A DNA stretch of 20,411 bases from CAZCWX01 sp964502465. Lineage in GTDB: Bacteria; Desulfobacterota; Binatia; Bin18. The stretch is from the NCBI GenBank assembly GCA_964502465.1, contig CAZCWX010000615.1, positions 1 to 20,411 on the forward strand, written 5' to 3'. The notes under the pieces are model-generated. The model had not been told where the DNA came from and did not search any database. It was given only the letters and a program-made list of their open reading frames with translations. Positions 1 to 7,025 of this stretch are shown piece by piece. Within the stretch, counting starts at the first letter, position 1, and each line of letters begins with the position of its first letter. A program made the translations under genes and the position numbers.

Positions 1-1
1 A

Positions 2-172
2 ACCCTGAAATTCCTTATGGAGGAGCACGGGCTTAAGCACAAAGACATCTGGTCGTTGTTTGGCTCGAAAGGCATCACCTCGGAAGTGCTGAGTGGCAAG
101 CGAGCTATTAGCAAGGCCCAGGCAAAAAAGCTGGCAGAACGCTTTGGTGTAACCGCCGATCTCTTTATATAA
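2..172 (+). CDS. HigA-like antitoxin / HTH regulator, 3' end only
   Basis: The window opens inside an open frame that ends with TAA at 170-172; the gene starts to the left. The visible residues form the C-terminal part of an Xre/Cro-type helix-turn-helix protein. A recognition-helix-like stretch (KDIWSLFGSKGITSEVLSGK) is followed by a helix, AKKLAERFGV, and the ending TADLFI. This pattern is typical of HigA-type antitoxins (COG5499), which bind their own promoter and neutralise a HigB mRNA interferase usually encoded just upstream. The toxin gene would lie outside the window, so the pairing cannot be checked here. A stand-alone regulator is the alternative. The family match is from motif recall; partial length limits certainty. 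Confidence 0.75.
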   Translation, partial: TLKFLMEEHGLKHKDIWSLFGSKGITSEVLSGKRAISKAQAKKLAERFGVTADLFI

Positions 173-223
173 AGAAGCTCGTTGATTAATCTCCGTCTCC
201 ACGAGAAGCTTGCATAGCGTCGC

Positions 224-513
224 CTAGCGGATGAGCCGATCAGCCCGATACAACACTTCTGGTGCGATCGTCAGCCCCAGAGCTTTCGCGACTTTCAGGT
301 TGATAGCGAACTCGATCTTTGTATTTACCTCCACGGGAATCTCTGCTGGGTTCGCCCCTTTGATAATCTTGTCCACCAGAGGAGCAGGACCCGCTTCAGA
401 CCCGGGACGACCTCGTGGAAGACTTCCAGGCCCTTCGCGAGCAGCTCGACTCCCGAATACGTGACCCTCGGCGGGCGGATGGGCGTCAAGAGCGACAATT
501 TCGTGCCACGCTG
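224..513 (-). pseudogene. ABC transporter substrate-binding protein remnant (ABC_sub_bind family), internally deleted
   Basis: Read on the minus strand, two pieces of one protein family lie side by side in different frames. The C-terminal piece (about 385 down to the TAG at 226-224) includes LVDKIIKGANPAEIPVE, then INLKVAKALGL, then a closing RADRLIR; this is the characteristic end of ABC_sub_bind proteins (COG2984). The other piece (about 465 down to 376) reads LLAKGLEVFHEVVPGLKRVL, the family's mid-protein 'lellkevvPglkrvavLw' segment. In intact members these two motifs are separated by well over 100 residues; here they abut at about 376-385 with a frame change. The N-terminus is also absent, because the hydrolase gene ends at 553. 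The left boundary of homology near 513 is approximate. The C-terminal match is strong and the middle match good. Confidence 0.65.
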
Positions 514-552
514 GCAGGTTTTCAGGCTTTACAGGATGGTTTGTGGTCCGAT

Positions 553-1380
553 TTAGCTTGCAGATATGACCGAGGCACGCGAGGCGTGACGGTCAAGGAA
601 TTCAGATAAAGCAGCGTTAAATGCCTCGGGCTTTTCGATATTCGTCAGATGCCCGGCACCAGGGATTTTTACCAATGTCGCACCGGCGATGTTTTTGACC
701 AGGAATTCAGACGCCGACGGCGGCGTCACGACATCTTCTTCACCGACAATCACTACTGTTGGAACCACGATACGCGGCAGCACAGAACGGAAGTCAGTTG
801 TCACGATTGCGTGTAACGCTTGTTTGTATGGCTCAGTACGCAAGGCAGTCAAAGAGGCCCGCAAGCGCTCGCGCACTGCTGGCGAGGCAGTTTTAGCTAC
901 CAGCACCTCAACCACACCCGGAGCGATGTCCGCCGGTGTGAGTCCTTTCTCCAACGGCTCAAGGCGTCGAGCCAAAAAGTCTTGCCGCACGGCTTCGGGC
1001 ACACCGCCAAAACCAGACGAGGTATCCACCAAGGCCAAGGTTGCGACCCGTTCAGGATAACGACCGGAGAAATCCTGAATGATCATGCCACCCATAGACA
1101 GGCCTACCAGGTGTGCCCGTTCAGCCTTGAGATGGTCGAGTAAATGGAGAAGGTCATCGGCATAATCACTGAATTTGAGTGGGTGCGGCGGATCGTCGCT
1201 CGCACCATAGCCACGCGCATCCCATGACACGGCACAACATTGAGTACCGACATGTTCGAGTTGTTCCTGCCAATTGGTGCGGTTCCCGCCAATGCCATGC
1301 AAAAAAACGATGAGTGGACCGTTGCCCTGGATGTCATAGGCAATAGATACTGGACCACTGATGTGCCGTGTCGCGCGCAT
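553..1380 (-). CDS. alpha/beta-fold hydrolase (3-oxoadipate enol-lactonase-like)
   Basis: A 275-residue soluble alpha/beta hydrolase of normal length for the PcaD/BioH-like group. The oxyanion-hole motif FLHGIGGN lies near residues 26-33. The nucleophile elbow is GLSMGG with Ser95. The acid is Asp216 in VGEEDVVTP and the base is His244 in GAGHLTNIEKP, so the catalytic triad is complete. The ATG at 1380 is preceded by AAAGGAA at a suitable distance, which supports this start. It lies downstream of argS on the same strand with a 133-bp gap that holds a repeat element, so cotranscription is possible but not required. The substrate cannot be read from sequence: many members are generic esterases or lactonases, and no protocatechuate pathway genes are nearby. 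No signal peptide is visible, so it is probably cytoplasmic. Confidence 0.9.
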   Translation of the reverse strand: MRATRHISGPVSIAYDIQGNGPLIVFLHGIGGNRTNWQEQLEHVGTQCCAVSWDARGYGASDDPPHPLKFSDYADDLLHLLDHLKAERAHLVGLSMGGMIIQDFSGRYPERVATLALVDTSSGFGGVPEAVRQDFLARRLEPLEKGLTPADIAPGVVEVLVAKTASPAVRERLRASLTALRTEPYKQALHAIVTTDFRSVLPRIVVPTVVIVGEEDVVTPPSASEFLVKNIAGATLVKIPGAGHLTNIEKPEAFNAALSEFLDRHASRASVISAS

Positions 1381-1448
1381 ACATGTTCCTTTATCTGGAT
1401 GTCAACGTTGCGACGGATTATCAGCCGGTGGGGTTGGGGATGTCAACA

Positions 1449-1503
1449 GATCAGCTTTCAGCCTTCAGCTCTCAGCTTTTCTTTTTCTGGCTGACCGCTG
1501 ATC
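1449..1503. repeat. inverted array of a 7-bp microrepeat (TCAGCNN / GCTGANN), downstream of argS
   Basis: Four uninterrupted heptamers TCAGCYY run from 1451 to 1478 (TCAGCTT, TCAGCCT, TCAGCTC, TCAGCTT). After an 11-bp T-rich spacer come two heptamers in opposite orientation at 1490-1503 (GCTGACC, GCTGATC). The outer arms 1449-1462 and 1490-1503 match as a 14-bp inverted repeat with two mismatches, so an RNA hairpin is possible from either strand. It begins 11 bp beyond the argS stop codon, where it may help end or protect the argS transcript. A related array lies upstream of argS at 3255-3377. Confidence 0.8.
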
Positions 1504-1513
1504 GCTTGTTCCC

Positions 1514-3244
1514 CTACATCGCCTCCAGCGTCTCAATACCTAACAGTTCCAAACCTGTGCGGATATATCGTGCGGTAAGGTCGCAGAGCAAGAGACGGGT
1601 CGGACGCAAATCCTCCGGTGCTTTGAGCACAGCATGGGCTTGGTAGAAAAGATTGAATTTAGTGGCCAGCTCGTACAGGAAACCTGCCAAGACGTTCGGC
1701 TTGTACGTTCGCTCCACTTCGAGCAGTGTATCGCCAAAACGGATCATTTGCTTCGCCAGATCTTGCTCTTCGGGCGCGAGCAGTCGCACTGCCATATTCG
1801 GCTCAGATCGCCAGTCTCCCAGTTCGCCTTTGCGAAAGATCGAACGGATGCGTGCATACACATATTGCAAATAGGGGGCAGTGTTCCCATCGAGCGCCAG
1901 CATTTTGTCCCAGCTAAAGCGGTAATCCGCGGAGCGGTTCTGCATGAGGTCCGCATATTTGACGGCTCCGATGCCAACGACCCGGGCAATATGCCCGTGT
2001 TCTTCTTCGGACAAACTCGGATTCTTGTCCCGCACGATCGTACGAGCGCGTTCTTCAGCCTCATCGAGCAAGGCTTCAAGCTTGACCGGTTCGCCCTCGC
2101 GCGTTTTGATCGGCTTCCCGTCCTCACCGAGGATCGTCCCAAACCCCACATGTTCCAGGATCATCGTATAGCCCCAGTGCCGTGCGGTAGCGAACAACTG
2201 TTTGAAGTGCAGTTGTTGACGACTGTCCACCACATAGATGATGCGGTCTGGGTGAAACGTCTCGGCCCGGTATTTGATTGTCGCAAGATCGGTGGTCGCG
2301 TACAGAAATGCACCGTCTTGCTTCTGGATCAGAAATGGGGTGTCTGCCAGTTCAGGATCATCGTCGTAGAAAATGCAGATGGCCCCCTCGCTTGGTCGTG
2401 CAAGTCCTTTGTCTTGCAATTCTTGCACGACGTCAGACAGGAAGGGGTTGTAAAAACTTTCCCCTAACCAGTGATCAAACTGGATGCCGAGACGCGTGTA
2501 GATGCGCTCGAAGACCTCACGAGAGACCGTGGTGAATTCTCGCCAGAGCGCAAGATTGTCTGGGTCGCCCTTCTGCAACTTTGCTAGTTCTTCACGTGCC
2601 TGGCTGGCTACTGCCGGGTCTGCTTTGGTTTTTGCTTGAATCACCTTATAGATTCGCTCCAACTCGGCCAGAGGATCGCGTTCATACGCAGCACGGTCGA
2701 GAACGGTGCGATAGCCGACAATCAACATGCCAAATTGTGTACCCCAGTCGCCCACATGATTGTCGGTAATCACGGTGTGTCCGAGAAATCGTAATATGCG
2801 GGCCAAGGCGTCACCGATGATCGTCGTACGGATGTGACCGACGTGCATGGGCTTGGCGATATTCGGCGCGCTGAAGTCCAGCACAATGGTTTCTGGTTGA
2901 GCCACATGCTCAATGCACAGGCGTTCATCCAAGGCAGTCGCTAACAGGGTACGACCAAGCCACACGGGATCAAGGCGAAAATTGATGAATCCGGGCCCAG
3001 CGATTTCTATAGTCGCTGGGACTTCAACCGAATTGAGGAGTGAGACCACTTGCTTTGCCAGCTCACGCGGGTTCATCCGGCGTGCCTTAGCAGCCGCCAT
3101 CACTCCGTTTGCCTGGTAATCGCCAAACTGGGGATTGGCCGTGGGGTGAACCAGAGCCAATCCAGAGGTGAAATCAGTTGCGCCCGTAGCGGTGACAAGC
3201 GCGTGCGAAGTTTTTTCTTCGAGTAACTGTATAATCGTTGGCAT
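1514..3244 (-). CDS. argS: arginine--tRNA ligase
   Basis: Class I aminoacyl-tRNA synthetase that charges tRNA(Arg) with arginine using ATP. At 576 residues it has the usual length of bacterial ArgRS. Residues 1 to about 90 form the ArgRS-specific N-terminal domain that contacts the tRNA elbow. The HIGH-type signature is HVGH at 134-137, within the family string SAPNIAKPMHVGHIRTT. The KMSKS-like loop is the divergent form KPIKTREGEPVKLEALLDEA. The C-terminal DALR anticodon-binding domain runs from about residue 460 to the end and contains APYLQYVYARI. The ATG at 3244 is the natural N-terminus of the family, but no Shine-Dalgarno motif is visible in front of it; instead a microrepeat array ends about 10 bp upstream. 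It is divergent from dprA. Confidence 0.98.
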   Translation of the reverse strand: MPTIIQLLEEKTSHALVTATGATDFTSGLALVHPTANPQFGDYQANGVMAAAKARRMNPRELAKQVVSLLNSVEVPATIEIAGPGFINFRLDPVWLGRTLLATALDERLCIEHVAQPETIVLDFSAPNIAKPMHVGHIRTTIIGDALARILRFLGHTVITDNHVGDWGTQFGMLIVGYRTVLDRAAYERDPLAELERIYKVIQAKTKADPAVASQAREELAKLQKGDPDNLALWREFTTVSREVFERIYTRLGIQFDHWLGESFYNPFLSDVVQELQDKGLARPSEGAICIFYDDDPELADTPFLIQKQDGAFLYATTDLATIKYRAETFHPDRIIYVVDSRQQLHFKQLFATARHWGYTMILEHVGFGTILGEDGKPIKTREGEPVKLEALLDEAEERARTIVRDKNPSLSEEEHGHIARVVGIGAVKYADLMQNRSADYRFSWDKMLALDGNTAPYLQYVYARIRSIFRKGELGDWRSEPNMAVRLLAPEEQDLAKQMIRFGDTLLEVERTYKPNVLAGFLYELATKFNLFYQAHAVLKAPEDLRPTRLLLCDLTARYIRTGLELLGIETLEAM

Positions 3245-3254
3245 AATTAACAGT

Positions 3255-3377
3255 GTTTAGCTATCAGCACTCAGTGGTCAGCTCTTGCCGGGTATTCATC
3301 AAACGCTTCTTGTCCCTAATATTTTGATCTTTCACCGAGCTCACTCATTACTGAGCGCTGACGGCTGATAGCTCACT
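3255..3377. repeat. inverted array of the same 7-bp microrepeat, between argS and dprA
   Basis: On the left, four degenerate NNTCAGC heptamers run in phase from 3255 to 3282 (GTTTAGC, TATCAGC, ACTCAGT, GGTCAGC). On the right, four heptamers in the opposite orientation run from 3350 to 3377 (ACTGAGC, GCTGACG, GCTGATA, GCTCACT). A perfect 10-bp inverted pair, AGCTATCAGC (3259-3268) and GCTGATAGCT (3364-3373), closes the element. The 67-bp spacer carries nothing I recognise. The left edge is about 10 bp from the argS start codon, so the element makes up most of the argS leader. Confidence 0.75.
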
Positions 3378-3467
3378 TTTACCAAACACGACTTTATATC
3401 TGCAAGGACGGGTTTCATTTGCTTCCCCGCAAACTTTGTGACATCATTTTACCGTGGCGAGGAAGCA

Positions 3468-4616
3468 ATGGAAAACAAAGAGAAAGATGCTGAGCCATAC
3501 CGGGACTGGTGCTATTGGCTCGCGCTCAAGCTGGTACGAGGGGTGGGGAATGTCACCTACCGTGAGCTCTTGGAACGTTTCGCTTCACCACAAACGGTTC
3601 TGACGGCTTCAGCTACGGCTCTGACTGCGGCTGGTGTCCATCCGGAAATTGCCCGAACAATCACAACATTTGGCCAATGGCACATTGTAGAAAACGAAGT
3701 ACAGAAAATTGAACGTGCAGGTGTCCGCTTAGTCACCTGCACTGATGACGAGTACCCGGTCAATCTTACCCACTTGCATGACCCTCCACCCTTTCTATAC
3801 GTTCGGGGAGCGTTCGCCCCTAGCGACCGTATCGCCATAGCCATCGTGGGCTCACGGTTTGCGAGTGCGTATGGCCGCGGCGTAGCCCGGGATCTCGCAC
3901 GAGGATTAGCCGAGAAAGGCGTGACCATTATCAGTGGTCTGGCTCGTGGAGTTGATGCGGAAGCTCACCGGGCTGCGTTGGTTGCAGGTGGACGAACGAT
4001 TGCCGTGCTCGGGTCGGGACTTGACGTGATTTATCCGAGCGAGCATCGAACTTTAGCGGAGGAAATTCCCGGACGTGGTGCTGTCGTCTCAGAGTTCGCT
4101 CTCGGTAGTAAACCCGACGCTGTGCATTTCCCCTACCGCAACCGTGTGATCAGCGGACTTGCTTTAGGGACAGTGGTCGTTGAGGCGACGGATAAAAGTG
4201 GTTCGTTGATCACTGCACGGTGTGCCCTGGAACAAAACCGCGAGGTTTTTGCCGTACCAGGCAATATTACCACCAGTCGCAGTCGTGGGCCGCATCGTCT
4301 TATTAAGGATGGCGCAAAATTAGTCGAAGGGATAGACGATATCTTAACCGAGATTGCCCCAGCACTGGCCCCTTCTCGCCCAGCACCGCTGGATGCCCCA
4401 ATGGTGTCACTGGAATCGCCTGAGGCTGCACTCATGGATCTCTTTGAGAGTGAACCATTGCATGTCGACCTGCTGATTACCAGGAGCGGCTTAAGTGCCG
4501 CACGCGTACTTGAACTTTTACTGGGGCTAGAGCTGAAAGGGGTAGTCACGCAACTTCCCGGTACGCATTTCTCCCCTACAGATGTTTGGAAAGGGATGAA
4601 GAGGAGCAAAACATAA
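3468..4616 (+). CDS. dprA: DNA-processing protein DprA (DNA-protecting, RecA loader)
   Basis: DprA/Smf binds incoming single-stranded DNA during transformation and loads RecA on it; many non-transformable bacteria keep it. The 382-residue product has an N-terminal helical region, then the extended Rossmann fold. That fold shows AIVGSRFASAYGRG, the signature ISGLARGVDAEAHRAAL, AVLGSGLDVIYPSEH, and FPYRNRVISGLA with the basic ssDNA-binding residues. KSGSLITARCALEQNREVFAVPG has the usual form. A C-terminal winged-helix (DML1-like) domain follows a Pro-rich linker. I chose the ATG at 3468 because GAGGAAG lies immediately upstream; a GTG at 3438 would add ten residues but has no ribosome binding site. 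The stop is 2 nt before topA, so the two are translationally close and surely cotranscribed. Confidence 0.97.
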   Translation: MENKEKDAEPYRDWCYWLALKLVRGVGNVTYRELLERFASPQTVLTASATALTAAGVHPEIARTITTFGQWHIVENEVQKIERAGVRLVTCTDDEYPVNLTHLHDPPPFLYVRGAFAPSDRIAIAIVGSRFASAYGRGVARDLARGLAEKGVTIISGLARGVDAEAHRAALVAGGRTIAVLGSGLDVIYPSEHRTLAEEIPGRGAVVSEFALGSKPDAVHFPYRNRVISGLALGTVVVEATDKSGSLITARCALEQNREVFAVPGNITTSRSRGPHRLIKDGAKLVEGIDDILTEIAPALAPSRPAPLDAPMVSLESPEAALMDLFESEPLHVDLLITRSGLSAARVLELLLGLELKGVVTQLPGTHFSPTDVWKGMKRSKT

Positions 4617-4618
4617 CA

Positions 4619-6925
4619 ATGGCGAAAAATTTAGTGATTGTCGAATCGCCGGCCAAAGCCAAGACCCTTGGCAAATATTTAGGTCGAGACTATCAGGTCA
4701 AAGCCTCGGTTGGTCACATTATGGACCTTCCCAAAAACAAGCTTGGAGTCGATATCGAACATGGCTTTACGGCTGAGTACCATGTGATCCAGGGCAAAGC
4801 CAAAATCGTGGAAGAGTTACGGAAGGCAGCAAAAGACAAGGAAAACATTTATCTCGCTTCAGACCCTGACCGCGAAGGCGAGGCGATTGCCTGGCACGTT
4901 GCTGAGAAACTCGACAAAAAAGGCAAGAAAATTCGGCGTCTCTTGCTCAACGAGATTACCCAAAAGGCGGTACAGGAGGCTATTAAACACCCTGCCGAAC
5001 TCAACCGTGAACGTTACGACGCCCAGATCGCTCGCCGTATACTTGATCGCCTGGTGGGCTATCAGATCAGCCCGTTGCTGTGGAAAAAAGTGCGGCGTGG
5101 GCTGTCTGCCGGCCGGGTGCAGTCGGTCGCAGTAAGGGTCATCACAGAACGTGAGCGCGAGATCCGCGCGTTCCTCCCTGAGGAGTACTGGTCAATCATT
5201 GCCAACCTCGAAGGGCAAGTCCCACCACCTTTTGATGCGCGTCTCGTCAGGATGAACGACAAACGCATCGATAACAAAACGTCCCGCATTGCTAACGAAG
5301 CCGAAGCCAAGGAGATCCTGGCTCATCTCGAAGGTGCAGACTGGACCGTAGCAAAGGTGGAAAAACGCGATCGACGGCGCAATCCCTTTCCACCATTTAT
5401 CACTTCACGTTTGCAGCAAGAGGCCGCGCGCAAGCTGGGGTATTCACCTGCTCGCACCATGGGTATCGCCCAACGCCTCTATACTGGGATTGAACTCGGT
5501 GATGAGGGTGCGGTCGGGCTCATTACCTATATGCGCACCGACTCTCCGCGTATTTCGCTAGACATGATGGCCGCCGCACGGGGTTACATTACCGAAACGT
5601 ATGGCAACCGCTATGTGCCCGAGCGGCCCAACGTCTATCGCTCGGCGAAAACCGCGCAGGAAGCGCACGAAGCGATTCGCCCCACCTCTCTCGATTATCG
5701 CCCAGAGCGTGTCGCTCCCTATCTGAGTCGCGAAGAACTGAACCTGTACACTTTGATCTGGAACCGTTTCCTTGCCAGTCAGATGGCACCAGCGCTATTT
5801 GAACAGACCAGCGCCGATATTACCGCTAATGCGTGTACGTTCCGTGCAACCGGTCAGGTCCTCCGTTTTGACGGTTTCCTGCGCGTCTATATGGAAGGCA
5901 AGGACGACAAGACCGAGGAGGAGGATGACGATGAGAAGCAGTTGCCACCGTTGACTGAAGGAGACCATCTGCAGCTCCTCCAACTGACGCCAAATCAACA
6001 CTTCACCCAACCGCCACCGCGCTTCACACAAGCCATGCTCATTAAAGAGCTGGAAGAAAAGGGCATTGGTCGTCCCTCGACCTACGCTTCGATCCTGGAA
6101 ACAATCCTGAACAAGGAATACGTTCAGGAAGACGAACAGCGGCGATTGCGTCCGACCCAGCTCGGCATGCTCGTCACCGACCTACTGGTGGAATCGTTCC
6201 CCGACATCCTGAATGTCGAGTTTACTGCCGGCATGGAAGAAGTGCTCGACCAAATCGAAGACGGCCAAGAGGATTGGCACCGGGCGATTGAGCGGTTCTA
6301 TACACCGTTCTCTGCCGATCTTGGCCGGGCCGAAAAAGAGATGCGCGACGTCAAAGGCACGGGGGAGCCGACTGGTTTGGCCTGTGAAGCGTGTGCAGAT
6401 GGCGAGATGATGATTCGCTGGGGCCGCAACGGCGAGTTCTTAGCCTGTTCCAACTATCCCCAGTGCAAGGCCACCTGTAATTTTACCCGCGATGAACAGG
6501 GACGCATCATCGCGCTGGAAAAAGAGCAGGTGTTAACCGACGAGGTCTGCGAACAATGCGGCAAGCCGATGCAGGTGCGGTTCGGCCGCTATGGCAAATT
6601 TCTCGGCTGTTCTGGCTATCCAGAGTGCACCAATATCAAGAAACAAGGGAAAGTCGTGACGTCAACCGGGGTGACCTGCCCTGAATGTCATCAGGGCGAT
6701 ATTCAACAAAAATGGTCACGTCGCGGGAAGGCCTTTTACAGTTGCAGTCGCTATCCCAAATGTACTTTTGCACTGTGGGACCGTCCGGTGCCCGAGCCGT
6801 GTCCACGCTGTCAGTCGCCATTTGTCGTCGAAAAAACGACGAAGCGTACAGGGACCACAAGACGTTGCATCCGGGAAGGCTGTGATTATCAGGAGGTAGT
6901 AGAGCCTGTCGCTGAAGCAGGGTAA
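4619..6925 (+). CDS. topA: DNA topoisomerase I (type IA)
   Basis: Relaxes negatively supercoiled DNA through a transient 5'-phosphotyrosine link. The 768-residue product begins with the Toprim domain: Glu9 in IVESPAKAK and the metal-binding SDPDREGEA at 81-89 (Asp82, Asp84, Glu86). The active-site Tyr304 is in GLITYMRTDSPRIS. An acidic linker rich in D and E lies near residues 435-450. Four C-terminal zinc-ribbon modules start near Cys589, Cys644, Cys687 and Cys728; the first three are of the CxxC...CSxYPxC type, and the fourth (CPRC...CIREGC) is a variant. The ATG at 4619 matches the conserved MAKNLVIVESP start, with GAGGAG at 4601-4606; a TTG at 4586 would overlap dprA and is unlikely. Second gene of the dprA-topA-trmFO cluster. 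Confidence 0.98.
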   Translation: MAKNLVIVESPAKAKTLGKYLGRDYQVKASVGHIMDLPKNKLGVDIEHGFTAEYHVIQGKAKIVEELRKAAKDKENIYLASDPDREGEAIAWHVAEKLDKKGKKIRRLLLNEITQKAVQEAIKHPAELNRERYDAQIARRILDRLVGYQISPLLWKKVRRGLSAGRVQSVAVRVITEREREIRAFLPEEYWSIIANLEGQVPPPFDARLVRMNDKRIDNKTSRIANEAEAKEILAHLEGADWTVAKVEKRDRRRNPFPPFITSRLQQEAARKLGYSPARTMGIAQRLYTGIELGDEGAVGLITYMRTDSPRISLDMMAAARGYITETYGNRYVPERPNVYRSAKTAQEAHEAIRPTSLDYRPERVAPYLSREELNLYTLIWNRFLASQMAPALFEQTSADITANACTFRATGQVLRFDGFLRVYMEGKDDKTEEEDDDEKQLPPLTEGDHLQLLQLTPNQHFTQPPPRFTQAMLIKELEEKGIGRPSTYASILETILNKEYVQEDEQRRLRPTQLGMLVTDLLVESFPDILNVEFTAGMEEVLDQIEDGQEDWHRAIERFYTPFSADLGRAEKEMRDVKGTGEPTGLACEACADGEMMIRWGRNGEFLACSNYPQCKATCNFTRDEQGRIIALEKEQVLTDEVCEQCGKPMQVRFGRYGKFLGCSGYPECTNIKKQGKVVTSTGVTCPECHQGDIQQKWSRRGKAFYSCSRYPKCTFALWDRPVPEPCPRCQSPFVVEKTTKRTGTTRRCIREGCDYQEVVEPVAEAG

Positions 6926-6930
6926 AAGTA

Positions 6931-7025
6931 GGTCTAGGGGGTCTATAGAGTTGAACCATTCTGACAGGATTAGCAGTCTTAGACCCAACAGACCCAACAG
7001 ACTAAGTAGACGAAATAGACACATA
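6931..7025. repeat. 9-bp microrepeat array with inverted partner, touching the trmFO start codon
   Basis: Five contiguous 9-bp units, each beginning AGAC, run from 6981 to 7025: AGACCCAAC twice, then AGACTAAGT, AGACGAAAT and AGACACATA. The last unit ends on the A of the trmFO ATG. To the left, two units in the opposite orientation and the same 9-bp phase (GGTCTAGGG, GGTCTATAG) occupy 6931-6948. GGGTCT (6939-6944) can pair with AGACCC (6981-6986 or 6990-6995), so the transcript between topA and trmFO could form alternative hairpins. A small palindrome GTCTTAGAC lies at 6976-6984. The 9-bp phase in both arms is directly visible. Confidence 0.8.

Noticed and set aside
178..205. Weak hairpin CTCGT/ACGAG after the antitoxin-like gene
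   Set aside because: Only 5 bp of pairing with a long loop and no T-tract, so it is not reported as a terminator.
231..609. Two short plus-strand frames at 231-464 and 415-609
   Set aside because: They are antisense to the ABC substrate-binding remnant and the hydrolase tail; only the minus-strand reading gives a recognisable protein family.
1634..2467. 277-codon open frame antisense to argS
   Set aside because: It lies wholly inside a complete, well-conserved argS; the translation shows no recognisable domain and no ribosome binding site, so it is a shadow frame.
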